From the NCBI RefSeq assembly GCF_014357575.1, contig NZ_JACONW010000001.1:1-64000 (forward strand): a stretch of DNA of 64,000 bases. The letters run 5' to 3'. The notes below the pieces were generated by a model, which saw only the letters and a list, made by a program, of their open reading frames with translations, was not told where the DNA came from and searched no databases. Below, one piece after another: positions 8,317-16,575 of the stretch. Source of the DNA: Pseudomonas folii. GTDB taxonomy: Bacteria > Pseudomonadota > Gammaproteobacteria > Pseudomonadales > Pseudomonadaceae. Position numbers and translations under genes: made by a program. Numbering within the stretch: position 1 is the first letter of the stretch; the number at the start of each line of letters is the position of its first letter.

Positions 8317-8496
8317 TTAAGCTTTTTTTACGTCCTGTGACATTGATTCCCGCGCTTTCAGATAGTTCTCCCTTGAAGACAGGCGGAGCACGCCGCTGAT
8401 CGGACGTTTACCGGTCAGCGCGCCGGGGCTGGAGATCAGGCTTCGGCAGGCCGGATTTCCATGAATCGACCGGGTCAAACGAGTGTAAAAATTCAT
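8317..8496 (-). CDS. Possible small protein upstream of the 104-residue hypothetical
   Basis: A 59-codon frame starting MNFYTRLTRS and ending SQDVKKA, basic and without a membrane segment. Third codon positions are about 60% G+C and the middle uses frequent Pseudomonas codons (CTG, ATC, AGC, GGC), which hints at coding. Its stop overlaps the alternative ATG of the next frame in a TAATG arrangement. I see no good ribosome site before its own ATG. It is a candidate gene, not a firm one. Confidence 0.35.
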   Translation of the reverse strand: MNFYTRLTRSIHGNPACRSLISSPGALTGKRPISGVLRLSSRENYLKARESMSQDVKKA

Positions 8497-8915
8497 AGGT
8501 GGCTTGTGAAAGAGCTGTTTAATGTCGTCAAAAAATAATTAGTTTATTAATCAGTCAGTTATATAAAAAATAGCTGGGTGTAAAGGTTTGCCGTGAAATT
8601 GACACTTTGCCGGATGTTTGAAATTATCTCCTCCACCTTCAGGACGTGTATCCCTGCGTCCATTCCTTGCCAATAGCCTCTCTTTCTCCACCCCGTGTAA
8701 ATCCTCTGCGGTAGCGTGGCCCTTCGATATCGATCACGCCTTCCGCCAGATTTCTGCACCCGATAAGAAATCCCAGCCCCGGCTATTCAGCTCGGGGTCT
8801 GCAGTTGTGTGCCTGAGATATTCCTCTGCCAATAACGGGCTCTCGCCTGCTCGATTGCTGGACTCAGTCCTGGTTGCATCGCGTTTACGTCTCTATCACT
8901 TGAAGGAGCCTCACC
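8497..8915. other. Intergenic region before the FAD oxidoreductase gene
   Basis: About 420 bases. The left end (8515-8580) is AT-rich and could hold divergent promoters. The rest has moderate G+C with no frame I can support. An AAGGAG ribosome site near the right edge belongs to the oxidoreductase. Confidence 0.5.
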
Positions 8916-10337
8916 ATGCTTGGAGACTATCTGGAAACTATCTGCGGTTGCGTTATAGCGGGGGCAGGGCCTGCGGGTATGGGGCTGCTGTTTAATGCGT
9001 TGAAAAACGGAACGTTGCCGGACCTTGCTCGTGAGGGATTGATCATCGTCGATTCCAGTGCCGCCCCTGGGCCGGGGAGTCTCGGTGATTATCGAATCAC
9101 GGCCAATTCGGTGGGGGACGTCTTCCTTGACTGTCTGCGCGACCCTGCGCTGATTGACGTATTCGGTCCGCTGGAGCACTCGCCGATCTATTGGCGTATC
9201 CGTCGTCAGGCCCATAGCGCACCGCAGCTGTCCGACATCGGTGAGTTGCTGGCCGAAGCCTCGAAGCTGATGCTGGACTTTATCGTCCAGCGTTATGGCG
9301 TCACGCTTTGGCACAGTACGACTGTTACCGAAGTGATCAAGGACGGTGACGAGTATGTGGTCTGGGTCGAGAACGAGGGACGTACCCGCCGCATTCGCAG
9401 CCGAACGCTGGTGCTTAACTTCGGCGGTCGGCAGGATCCTGAGTACCTGCGTGAAGGACTGGCTGCTGAAGGTTTGCTGCTGCGTGAGTCGACCACCATC
9501 ATGAGTTCTGACCGTCTACTGCGCATGAACGCCGTGCAGTTGCGTGAAGCATTCGCCCCGGCTTTGGCGGACTCGGGCAGGATTACTGTGGTGGGCGGTT
9601 CCCACAGTGCTTTTTCCATGCTTGAAAACCTCGCCGATGCGCTGGAGTTCGCCGGTCTCAAAGAGCTCACGCTGGTACATCGGTCCGCCATCCGCCTGTT
9701 TTATGAGAGCCCTGAACTGGCGTTGGCCGCCGGTTACGCTTTCCATCCCGTGCGCGATGTCTGTCCGGTATCAGGACGGGTCAATCGTTCCAGCGGGTTA
9801 CGTTATCGGGCGCTGGACGTCGGGCGTGAGGTGCTGGCCCGCGGCAGGGTCGGGAAAACCGGAGTGCAGGCCCACACCTTTCAGATTCAGGGCGGAGGTG
9901 CGGGGGAATATGAGCAGGCCGCCCAAGCGCTGCTGGAGTCCAGTGTGGTGGTGCAATGTACGGGGTATCAACCACGCCTGCCGGTTCTCAGCCATTCGGA
10001 CGGCGCGCCGATTACCTTGCGCCAGGTAAAGGGCGGCGTTGACTCGGATCTATCGGGCTGTCCGCTGGATGTTTCGGGCCAGCGCCTGCAGGGTCTGCAT
10101 CTGTTCGGCATCGGCGCTGGACTTGCCGCAGATGAGCGCCTGGGCAGTGAGCCTTCGTTCGATGGGCGGATATATGGGGTCTGGCAGTTTCATAACGACG
10201 CGTCCAACGCAGTAATCGATGCGCTTATGACCCGTCTGCACCACTCCACCCCGGAAGCGGTAAATCCTAACCGCAGCCTGACGGAACGGTTGGAGGAGGG
10301 CCTGCCATTTTTGTTTCCGGGGCTGGTCGGGTTGTAG
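8916..10337 (+). CDS. FAD/NAD(P)-binding oxidoreductase, orphan
   Basis: A 473-residue flavoprotein. The N-terminal dinucleotide-binding motif GAGPAG (residues 16-21) binds FAD. A second Rossmann-like motif, VVGGSHSAF near residue 225, fits NAD(P)H, and ATG-type motifs occur as CTGYQP near residue 345 and GIGAGLAAD near 400. The order resembles the SidA/PvdA/IucD N-hydroxylating monooxygenase and thioredoxin-reductase-like superfamily, but no specific family is certain. The start has AAGGAG seven bases upstream. No biosynthetic partner or transporter lies nearby, so the substrate is unknown. Confidence 0.8.
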   Translation: MLGDYLETICGCVIAGAGPAGMGLLFNALKNGTLPDLAREGLIIVDSSAAPGPGSLGDYRITANSVGDVFLDCLRDPALIDVFGPLEHSPIYWRIRRQAHSAPQLSDIGELLAEASKLMLDFIVQRYGVTLWHSTTVTEVIKDGDEYVVWVENEGRTRRIRSRTLVLNFGGRQDPEYLREGLAAEGLLLRESTTIMSSDRLLRMNAVQLREAFAPALADSGRITVVGGSHSAFSMLENLADALEFAGLKELTLVHRSAIRLFYESPELALAAGYAFHPVRDVCPVSGRVNRSSGLRYRALDVGREVLARGRVGKTGVQAHTFQIQGGGAGEYEQAAQALLESSVVVQCTGYQPRLPVLSHSDGAPITLRQVKGGVDSDLSGCPLDVSGQRLQGLHLFGIGAGLAADERLGSEPSFDGRIYGVWQFHNDASNAVIDALMTRLHHSTPEAVNPNRSLTERLEEGLPFLFPGLVGL

Positions 10338-10571
10338 AGTTGACTGCCGCCTAGTCGCTCCAACAGGTCCGTGTTTGCCGCGAGACAGCGCGGTGCCTCG
10401 AGTTTCGGGGTTCTCCTGCAACTAAAAACCTGCCATTTGTAACTCACCGAGCTGAACAACGCATTGAGGCAGGCAAGAACATCTTCTACGCTCAACGTTT
10501 AACCGCGCTGTGAGTCCGCCGGGGTGAGTCTGGTTGTCGGCGTGCGATAGCGTCACGGGAGGTCGATATCA

Positions 10572-11507
10572 ATGCGCATTTTGATCGTTGGGGCGGGAGC
10601 CATTGGTGGTTATTTTGGTGGGCGACTCCTGGAAGCGGGGCGTGACGTTTCATTCCTCGTGCGTCCGGGCCGGGCCGATGAGTTGCAACGCGATGGCCTG
10701 ATTATCCGTAGCCCCCAAGGCAATATTCTGTACCCGTCACCGCCGTGCGTGCTGAGTAACATGCTCGACGGTCCTTATGATCTGATTGTTCTGAGCTGTA
10801 AAGCCTATGATCTGGACTCTGCCATGGACGCGTTTGCGGCGGCGGTTGGGCCTGACACTGCGATCCTGCCATTGCTGAATGGCATGGCGCATCTGACCCG
10901 TCTTACGGAGCGGTTCGACAGCACCAATGTGTTGGGCGGTCAGTGTCTGATTTCCGTGGATCGCAGCACCCTGGGCACCATTCTGCATCTCAATGACCGG
11001 CATCAGTTGTCGTTCGGTGAGCTCAATGGCGCATCGACGCCTCGTATTTTACGAGTTGCCGAAGCCTTGGCTGATGCGGGTTTCGAAGCGAATTTCAGCC
11101 AGCACATTGTTCAGGACATGTGGGACAAATGGTGTTTCATCGCAACCCTCGCCGGAATCACGTGCGCAATGCGCGCCAGCCTGGGGGATGTTCTTGAGGC
11201 GCAGGGGTTGCCGCTGGTGGTGAAGCTGTTTGCAGAGTGTTGCAGCATCGCTGCGGAGCAGGGCCACCCGTTGGATGAGGCGGTTCGTCAGCGTTACTTG
11301 AGGATGTTGACCGCCCCTGGATCGAAGCTGAGCGCGTCGATGTTACGCGATATGGAGCGGGGCGCATCGATAGAGGCAGAGCATGTATTGGGTGATCTAC
11401 TGCTGCGCCGGGATGCTCAGGGGCCGACGTCGACGTCATCTGTTCTGGGTTTTGCGTATACCCATTTGAAGGCTTACGAAGTACGCCGCTTGCGTGAGCA
11501 GGCATAG
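10572..11507 (+). CDS. panE: 2-dehydropantoate 2-reductase family protein (PanE/ApbA)
   Basis: A 311-residue NADPH-dependent reductase that in the canonical case converts ketopantoate to pantoate in pantothenate synthesis. The Rossmann motif GAGAIGGYFGGRL begins at residue 7. The segment DMWDKWCFIATLAG near residue 180 holds the lysine that corresponds to the catalytic one, and the C-terminal helical domain ends with SSVLGFAYTHLKAYE. The start has GGGAGG nine bases upstream. Pseudomonads encode several PanE paralogues, so the physiological substrate of this copy is not certain. Confidence 0.85.
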   Translation: MRILIVGAGAIGGYFGGRLLEAGRDVSFLVRPGRADELQRDGLIIRSPQGNILYPSPPCVLSNMLDGPYDLIVLSCKAYDLDSAMDAFAAAVGPDTAILPLLNGMAHLTRLTERFDSTNVLGGQCLISVDRSTLGTILHLNDRHQLSFGELNGASTPRILRVAEALADAGFEANFSQHIVQDMWDKWCFIATLAGITCAMRASLGDVLEAQGLPLVVKLFAECCSIAAEQGHPLDEAVRQRYLRMLTAPGSKLSASMLRDMERGASIEAEHVLGDLLLRRDAQGPTSTSSVLGFAYTHLKAYEVRRLREQA

Positions 11508-11566
11508 CGTTGAAGTAGAAAGGGCGAACGTTCGCCAATGAGTCATTGCAGTCAGAGAGGTGTTCC

Positions 11567-11809
11567 ATGCCGGTCAAGCACGATTTATACGCGGATCTGA
11601 AGCTTACTTGTGAGCAAGTGGCCGAGCGCCGGAAGGCGGATAGCAAGCTCAATCACTTGCTGGATGATTATGCCCGGATTGATAGCGAGGTCTTGGCTGC
11701 GGAGTCTGGCCCTGCAGGGGGGATTGGTGATGACGAGTTGAAAAAACTCAAGGAAAAAAGGCTGCTGATCAAGGACAGGATTGTTCAGCGGGTTGAGTCT
11801 CCAGAGTGA
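11567..11809 (+). CDS. YdcH-like (DUF465) small protein
   Basis: An 80-residue, highly charged alpha-helical protein of the DUF465/YdcH type. The pattern is MPVKHDLYADL at the start, a helix covering KADSKLNHLLDDYARID, a glycine-containing turn, then DDELKKLKEKRLLIKDRI, the family's most typical stretch. The ATG has GAGAGG upstream. DUF465 proteins are small cytoplasmic helical hairpins of unknown function. It follows the PanE-like gene by about 60 bases on the same strand. Confidence 0.85.
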   Translation: MPVKHDLYADLKLTCEQVAERRKADSKLNHLLDDYARIDSEVLAAESGPAGGIGDDELKKLKEKRLLIKDRIVQRVESPE

Positions 11810-11821
11810 GACCAAGAAGCT

Positions 11822-11847
11822 TGTACCGCGGGCTTGCCCGCGATACA
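11822..11847. repeat. Single REP hairpin
   Basis: A compact near-perfect hairpin with arms CGCGGGC and GCCCGCG around TT, flanked by TGTA/TACA. It lies between the convergent DUF465 and DUF3618 genes. There is no uridine tract, so it is better read as a REP unit than as a terminator. Confidence 0.7.
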
Positions 11848-11864
11848 GGCGATGCAAGTGTTGA

Positions 11865-12692
11865 CTAACCCAGCCCGGAAGACATATCCACCGTCGTACC
11901 CTGCTGAGCCGTGCTGCCAGGCGCCGCTGATTTCACCTCATCGACCACGCCTTTCGCTTCCTGCGCGACCTTTTCGTAGCCTTCGGTGGCGGTCTGTTTG
12001 ACCTTCTCCGTCAGGGTGTCGCTGGCCTGGCCCATCATCTGGTTTTCCCGCTCGGTCGAAGGGAGTGCCGCACCCAGGGCCGCGCCTAGCGCTATACCGA
12101 TAGCGGCCAGCGCCAACGGCTGTTCTCGCAGCATATAAGTGAGGCTTGATTGCACTTTGCGGGTTTGTTGATGCAGGGAGTCAGTAGCGTCGTGGCTGCC
12201 TTTGTTCAAGCGCTCCCCGGTGGCGGAGAGTTTTTCACTGACGTCGTCAGATACCTGCCCGGATTTTTCTTTCATGCGTTGCGCGGTTTCCTCGATTCTG
12301 GATTTGGCGCTGCCAAACGTGTCCGTCAAGCTGTGAGCCATGTCGCTGATTCGCTCGCCCAGAGGGTTTGGGCTTGAGGAAGCGGTAGACGGCGATGGGC
12401 TGCGATTTTGCCCCATCATCAACCACAACAGCCCGACCGAGGTCAGTACCGTTGGCAGTGGATTGGTCTTCACCGTATTACCCAGATTACTGAAAAACTC
12501 ACCGCCGGTTCCTTTGCCATAGCTCAACGCCTGGTCCAGCAATTGGCCGGGAGAGAATTTGCCCTCCAGTGCATCTACGATGTTGCCGATGCTGGAACGC
12601 TGTGCGTCGATTTCCCGCTCCAGGGTTTCCGGGCTTTTGTACGAATCGTTGTCGAAGCTTTCCGGTGTGTCGAAAGTGCTGTCGATGCTCAT
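11865..12692 (-). CDS. DUF3618 domain membrane-associated protein
   Basis: A 275-residue protein. Residues about 18-55 match the DUF3618 pattern (ETLEREIDAQRSSIGNIVDA). One hydrophobic stretch follows (VLTSVGLLWLMMGQ), then a long charged helical region with repeated Glu/Lys/Ser, a second hydrophobic segment (LALAAIGIALGAALGAALP) and an Ala/Glu/Lys-rich tail like stress-linked helical proteins. Its ATG overlaps the stop of the upstream holin-like gene by four bases, marking it as the last gene of a three-gene operon. Probably envelope-associated; precise role unknown. Confidence 0.8.
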   Translation of the reverse strand: MSIDSTFDTPESFDNDSYKSPETLEREIDAQRSSIGNIVDALEGKFSPGQLLDQALSYGKGTGGEFFSNLGNTVKTNPLPTVLTSVGLLWLMMGQNRSPSPSTASSSPNPLGERISDMAHSLTDTFGSAKSRIEETAQRMKEKSGQVSDDVSEKLSATGERLNKGSHDATDSLHQQTRKVQSSLTYMLREQPLALAAIGIALGAALGAALPSTERENQMMGQASDTLTEKVKQTATEGYEKVAQEAKGVVDEVKSAAPGSTAQQGTTVDMSSGLG

Positions 12693-13096
12693 GAGACTTT
12701 CCTCTGGATAGCGTCCTTGTCTTTTTGCAGGGAGCTGACGGTGCGCTCTGGTGTCAGATTTGACGCATCGAATTGTTTTTTGCCGGACTGGATCATGATG
12801 AAGCCGATGACCATGGCGATCCCCCCGACGATCAAGGCGGCAAGCCATGGCTGCATGATATTGGCCAACGCATAAACCGCCGCCAGCAGCACAATGACCA
12901 ATCCAGCCAGCATGACCACTGCGCCGCCACTTACGGCTGCGACGCCGGCTTTTGCGGCTGCGATGGACTCTCTGGCTTCCGCTTTGGCCAGTGCCAGTTC
13001 CTTGCTGAGCAAGGCCGGAACTTCATGCGCCAACTGGCGAATCAGGCCCAACGCTGAAGTATCGCCTTCCGGCGGTGTATTGGGAGACATGCTCAT
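12689..13096 (-). CDS. Phage holin family (DUF1469/Phage_holin_3_6) protein
   Basis: A 135-residue protein. An N-terminal amphipathic helix (QLAHEVPALLSKELALAKAE) is followed by two membrane spans (about residues 55-80 and 83-105) and a polar C-terminus. This is the DUF1469/Phage_holin_3_6 pattern, common as a chromosomal partner of DUF3618 and YqjD-like proteins and not evidence of a phage. GAGGAG lies seven bases before the ATG. Four-base overlaps at both ends tie it to its neighbours. It probably acts at the inner membrane. Confidence 0.85.
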   Translation of the reverse strand: MSMSPNTPPEGDTSALGLIRQLAHEVPALLSKELALAKAEARESIAAAKAGVAAVSGGAVVMLAGLVIVLLAAVYALANIMQPWLAALIVGGIAMVIGFIMIQSGKKQFDASNLTPERTVSSLQKDKDAIQRKVS

Positions 13097-13854
13097 GACA
13101 CATCTCCTCGTGACAGGCCTTCTTTATGTTGCGCATCAGCAGGCAAGTCGCTATCGAACAGAGTTCCCGGCCCGCCCGGTACCGATGAGCCTGTCGCATC
13201 AGGCGTCGTACTGCGGTCGACGATGCCGGGCCTGCCGCTGTGATAAACATCGCCCATGTGCGCATGGGTGACGGGAGGGACATGGTCTGCCTCAACAATC
13301 GGGCTCGACGCTGACTGGTAATTGCTACCCAATTCATCATCTGGCCTTACGGGGCGTATACCAGGTGACTCGGTGGACGGCTGAACCGGATTGGGTGTCT
13401 TGGCTTCAGCTGGACGCTGATCTGGATTCGATGCCTTGAGGAATCGTGACAGACCAAAGCCCAGCGCCACGCTGCCGGTGACAAACAGGGCCGGATTATC
13501 CCGAGCCAGTTTGCCCGCCTGTTGCAGAAGTTCATCAATGCTTTTGCCGCGCAGATTACCGGCCAGCGTGGTCATGTTCTGAGCGAGGTCGGTGACGTAA
13601 TGAGACAGCCCCAGCGTGTCACCGCCCTCCATTTGTTCGGCAGCCGATTGTGCGCTGTGGGCGAGGTTTTCAATCTGGTCTACGGCGGTGTCGCGATACT
13701 GCTCGAACTGAGCCGAGCCATGCTCTTTGGCGCTGGCAACGGCTGCCAATGCATCTTCTTGCAGGTTGTGCAGATGATCCTGCGGCGGGTCGTTGTTCTG
13801 GTCAGTGGAGCCGGCCGGATTTTGCGACGTTGTGTCCATGTTAGTCACCGTCAT
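13093..13854 (-). CDS. Hypothetical membrane-linked helical protein, first gene of envelope operon
   Basis: A 253-residue protein: polar Asn/Asp/Gln-rich N-terminus, helical middle (EDALAAVASAKEHGSAQFEQ and following) and one short hydrophobic segment (PALFVTGSVALGFGLSRFL, about residues 120-138). A Pro/Ser/Asp-rich disordered C-terminus follows. It shows no family I can name with confidence, but the helix plus single span resembles YqjD/ElaB-like ribosome- or membrane-associated proteins. Start taken at 13854; an in-frame ATG at 13839 is an alternative, and neither has a strong ribosome site. It overlaps the holin-like gene by four bases. Confidence 0.7.
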   Translation of the reverse strand: MTVTNMDTTSQNPAGSTDQNNDPPQDHLHNLQEDALAAVASAKEHGSAQFEQYRDTAVDQIENLAHSAQSAAEQMEGGDTLGLSHYVTDLAQNMTTLAGNLRGKSIDELLQQAGKLARDNPALFVTGSVALGFGLSRFLKASNPDQRPAEAKTPNPVQPSTESPGIRPVRPDDELGSNYQSASSPIVEADHVPPVTHAHMGDVYHSGRPGIVDRSTTPDATGSSVPGGPGTLFDSDLPADAQHKEGLSRGDVS

Positions 13855-14046
13855 TGCTATTCATGAAAATGAAGAGCGTGCTTGGCTCACTACTGACTAC
13901 GGGCTTTGCAACGATCCTGTGTGCATGAGGTTGAGTGAGGTTTTTCAGCAGGAGTTCTGGTTGGCGGACAAGTGGTCGTCAGCGGCAAATAGCCATACGC
14001 CAGGCGGTGGTGTGGCGTCGAAGGGGAAGGCTGCAAATAAACCAGA

Positions 14047-14075
14047 CATAAAAAACGGCGTCCGGAGACGCCGTG
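14047..14075 (-). terminator. csrA terminator
   Basis: Perfect stem ACGGCGTC/GACGCCGT at 14055-14074 with a four-base loop. On the minus strand a run of six uridines follows, downstream of csrA. Confidence 0.9.
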
Positions 14076-14132
14076 GCCAACTCGCCCGATTTCAGGCGGG
14101 TCGGTTTGAATGCGGGGGAGGTAACGATCAGA

Positions 14133-14321
14133 TCATTGTGGGTCTTGGTTCGGGGCAAGTTCTGCCTGAATGCGTTTGTAGATTTCTTCGCGATGCACAG
14201 AAACATTTTTCGGTGCGTTGATGCCCAGGCGTACCTGAAGGCCCTGAACGCCCAGAATCGTGACGGTAATCTCGTCACCAATGTTTATGCTTTCGCCTAC
14301 TTTGCGGGTGAGTATCAACAT
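14133..14321 (-). CDS. csrA: Carbon storage regulator CsrA/RsmA
   Basis: A 62-residue RNA-binding translational regulator. It begins [18 protein letters not shown] and contains [16 protein letters not shown] and [11 protein letters not shown], including Arg44, the residue that contacts GGA motifs in target mRNAs and in the Rsm small RNAs. CsrA/RsmA controls secretion, motility, biofilm and secondary metabolism in pseudomonads, downstream of GacS/GacA. The start has AAGGA seven bases upstream. It is monocistronic with its own terminator. Pseudomonads often carry several paralogues, so which Rsm copy this is cannot be told here. Confidence 0.96.
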   Translation of the reverse strand: MLILTRKVGESINIGDEITVTILGVQGLQVRLGINAPKNVSVHREEIYKRIQAELAPNQDPQ

Positions 14322-15111
14322 AATCGTTTCCTTGATGGCCTCTCAGCAGGAGGCTGGCGTGTGCCTTTGCGTGGTAATAGTTGCCGAGTACATCCAAATG
14401 CGTCCATCAATATGACGTTACAGGTGCGAATTTAATTCCCTCGGTACATTTTTCTGTCATCAAAACCGGTTCCCGGCCCGATGAGCGCGCCAATTCTGCC
14501 TGTTTTTGATAGCAAAAGCCCGTATTTAGCTGCTCTGCCGGACACCTTTCTTTACAGAGCGTGAAACACGTACTTATCCGGCAGCATTTTCATGTAATAC
14601 ATCACGCTGTGCCACGATACATCCCTGATCGCTTATCAGCGTAGGCGTAACTCAAGAGATACGCTGGACTCTTCTGAAAATATTGATCGAAATCGCCACA
14701 AGGCTCGTAGGACTACAGGGACAGGCAGGTCGGATGGGTCTGATCTTGAGAAGGGATTTGCGTCGGATAACGTGAATGGGCTCCACGAAAAGTAAACGTG
14801 GGCAGAGCGGGTTTGAAGTGCCCGGCATCGTCGCTGCTCCGCGTGAGCAGTGTTCAAAGATTGGACTGGGTTGTTAGTCGCGATAGTGCAGACGATGCGA
14901 GGCGAGCGCCATTGGGCCATGGGTGGCCGTCGGCGTGTCTACATCATGGCACCGGAATGAAGGAACCCCTGCGGAGCAGGGGCCGTACGTCAGCGATAAA
15001 TGGTTTGCCCCCCTTTGCCGAAACAAAGGGGGCAACCATTAGGGCGAAACCAGAGAAGACTGGTCCGTTATTTTGTTGTTGCCACGGGATGTGAAATCCA
15101 ATCGGCCAGGA
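14322..15111. other. 790-base gene-free region with two strong hairpins
   Basis: I find no supportable protein gene between csrA and gntT. There is a perfect seven-base-pair stem with a GGA loop at 14966-14982, and a longer bulged hairpin at 15001-15038 (arms about 15 bases, G/C-rich). A shorter ACCAG/CTGGT hairpin at 15049-15064 is followed by a T-rich stretch. GGA triplets recur through 14690-14980. The area could hold an untranslated RNA or simply the two 5'/3' regions. Confidence 0.5.
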
Positions 15112-16464
15112 TCAAATCACCATCGACAACAGCAGGATGAAGATCAAACCGACCACCGACAGAATGGTTTCCATGACGGTCCAGGTTTTGAACGTCTCTG
15201 CCACTGTCATATTGAAGTACTGCTTCACCAGCCAGAAACCTGCGTCGTTTACATGGGACAGAATCAACGAACCTGCACCCGTCGCCAACACCAGCAACTC
15301 ACGGTTAACGCCCGGGATCAGACCAATCACCGGCGCCACGATGCCCGCACCGGTAATCGTTGCCACCGTCGCCGAACCCGTCGCAATACGAATCACTGCA
15401 GCGACCAGCCAGGCCAGCATGATCGGGTTGATCTGCGCCTGCACTGCCATGTTACCGATCAGGTCGCCCACGCCGCTGGCTACCAGCATCTGCTTGAAAC
15501 CACCGCCCGCACCTACGATCAGTACGATAGCGGCTACCGGCGTAAGGCTTTGATCCAGCAATTTCATGATTTTAGTGCGATCAAAACCACGCGCTGAACC
15601 GAAGGTGTAAAAGGCTAGCAGCAAGGCCGCGAGCAGGGCGGTGATCGGGTGGCCGATGAAGTCCATCCAGATGCGGAAGCTATTGCCTTCAGGCAGCACC
15701 ACATCAGCGAAGGTCTTCAGCAACATCAGGAACACGGGCAGCAGGATGGTGACCAGCGTGATGCCAAAACTTGGTAAGTTGGTCGCGCTCGACTCTTTAC
15801 CGATCTGCTCCATCAACTCCTGCGACGGGGTGCCCGGTACGTATTTGGAAATCCACTTGCCATAGATAGGACCGGCAATGATTGCAGTAGGCAACGCCAC
15901 CAACAGGCCGTAGAAAATAGTCTTGCCAATATCAGCGCCGAAGATCCCGATGGCCAACAGCGGCCCCGGGTGTGGCGGTACCAGACCGTGAACGGCAGAC
16001 AGACCGGCCAGCAACGGGATGCCGATCTTGACGATGGACACGCCGGTACGACGAGCAACGATGTACACCAGCGGAATCAACAGAACGAAGCCGATCTCGA
16101 AGAACAGCGGGATGCCTACCAGAAAGGCAGCAAACATCATTGCCCAATGCACGCGCTGCTTGCCGAACGAGCGGATCAGCGTCTGCGCGATCTGATCAGC
16201 ACCACCGGAATCGGCCATCAGTTTGCCGAGCATGGTACCCAGGCCGAGGATGATACCGACGAAACCCAGCACGCCGCCGAAGCCGTCCTGGAAGGCTTTC
16301 ATGACTTTTTCCACCGGCATGCCGGACGTCAGGCCAAGGAAGCCTGCGGCAATCGTCAGTGCGACGAAAGGGTGGACCTTGAATTTGGTGATCAGCAGGA
16401 TCAAGCCGATGATGGTAACCACCGCGTCGACCAACAGGTACGTCTCGTGTGTCATACCGAACAT
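15112..16464 (-). CDS. gntT: Gluconate permease, GntP family
   Basis: A 450-residue inner-membrane proton symporter of the GntP family, importing D-gluconate. It has 12-14 hydrophobic segments. Family signatures are FLVGIPLFFEIGFVLLIPL (about residues 114-132), AVHGLVPPHPGPL and ATGSATVATIT, plus SHVNDAGFWLVKQYF near the C-terminus. The start has GGAGAG eight bases upstream. It lies downstream of gntK on the same strand with an operator-like palindrome in the gap, so it probably has its own GntR-controlled promoter besides read-through. Confidence 0.95.
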   Translation of the reverse strand: MFGMTHETYLLVDAVVTIIGLILLITKFKVHPFVALTIAAGFLGLTSGMPVEKVMKAFQDGFGGVLGFVGIILGLGTMLGKLMADSGGADQIAQTLIRSFGKQRVHWAMMFAAFLVGIPLFFEIGFVLLIPLVYIVARRTGVSIVKIGIPLLAGLSAVHGLVPPHPGPLLAIGIFGADIGKTIFYGLLVALPTAIIAGPIYGKWISKYVPGTPSQELMEQIGKESSATNLPSFGITLVTILLPVFLMLLKTFADVVLPEGNSFRIWMDFIGHPITALLAALLLAFYTFGSARGFDRTKIMKLLDQSLTPVAAIVLIVGAGGGFKQMLVASGVGDLIGNMAVQAQINPIMLAWLVAAVIRIATGSATVATITGAGIVAPVIGLIPGVNRELLVLATGAGSLILSHVNDAGFWLVKQYFNMTVAETFKTWTVMETILSVVGLIFILLLSMVI

Positions 16465-16545
16465 AGATGTCTCTCCGGTTATCTTTATTGTTTATGGAGC
16501 TACGGCTAAACGCTGTCGTTCCACATTTTCAGCACATTTATGTGC

Positions 16546-16561
16546 AAGACAGCGCTGTCTT
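16546..16561. promoter_or_regulatory. GntR operator-like palindrome upstream of gntT
   Basis: Perfect 16-base palindrome AAGACAGCGCTGTCTT in the gntK-gntT gap. The same core, GACAGCGCTGTC, occurs upstream of gntK and in part upstream of gntR. As LacI-family proteins bind symmetric sites with a central CG, GntR encoded next door is the likely ligand-responsive repressor. Confidence 0.85.
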
Positions 16562-16575
16562 TCGCGCCCACGCCT

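Noticed and set aside
8559..8759. 66-codon minus-strand frame in the leader of the FAD oxidoreductase
   Set aside because: No ribosome site, Arg/Gly-rich start, and no coding-like third-position pattern.
10190..10495. Minus-strand frame over the end of the FAD oxidoreductase
   Set aside because: It mostly overlaps the end of a good gene and has no family features.
12689..13096. Prophage remnant suggested by the holin-family gene
   Set aside because: The DUF1469/Phage_holin_3_6 fold is common in chromosomal envelope operons with DUF3618. No integrase, capsid or lysin gene is near.
14636..14920. 94-codon minus-strand frame between csrA and gntT
   Set aside because: The composition (Arg/Ser-rich, no pattern) and lack of a ribosome site point to noise. 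The region has hairpins but no coding signal.
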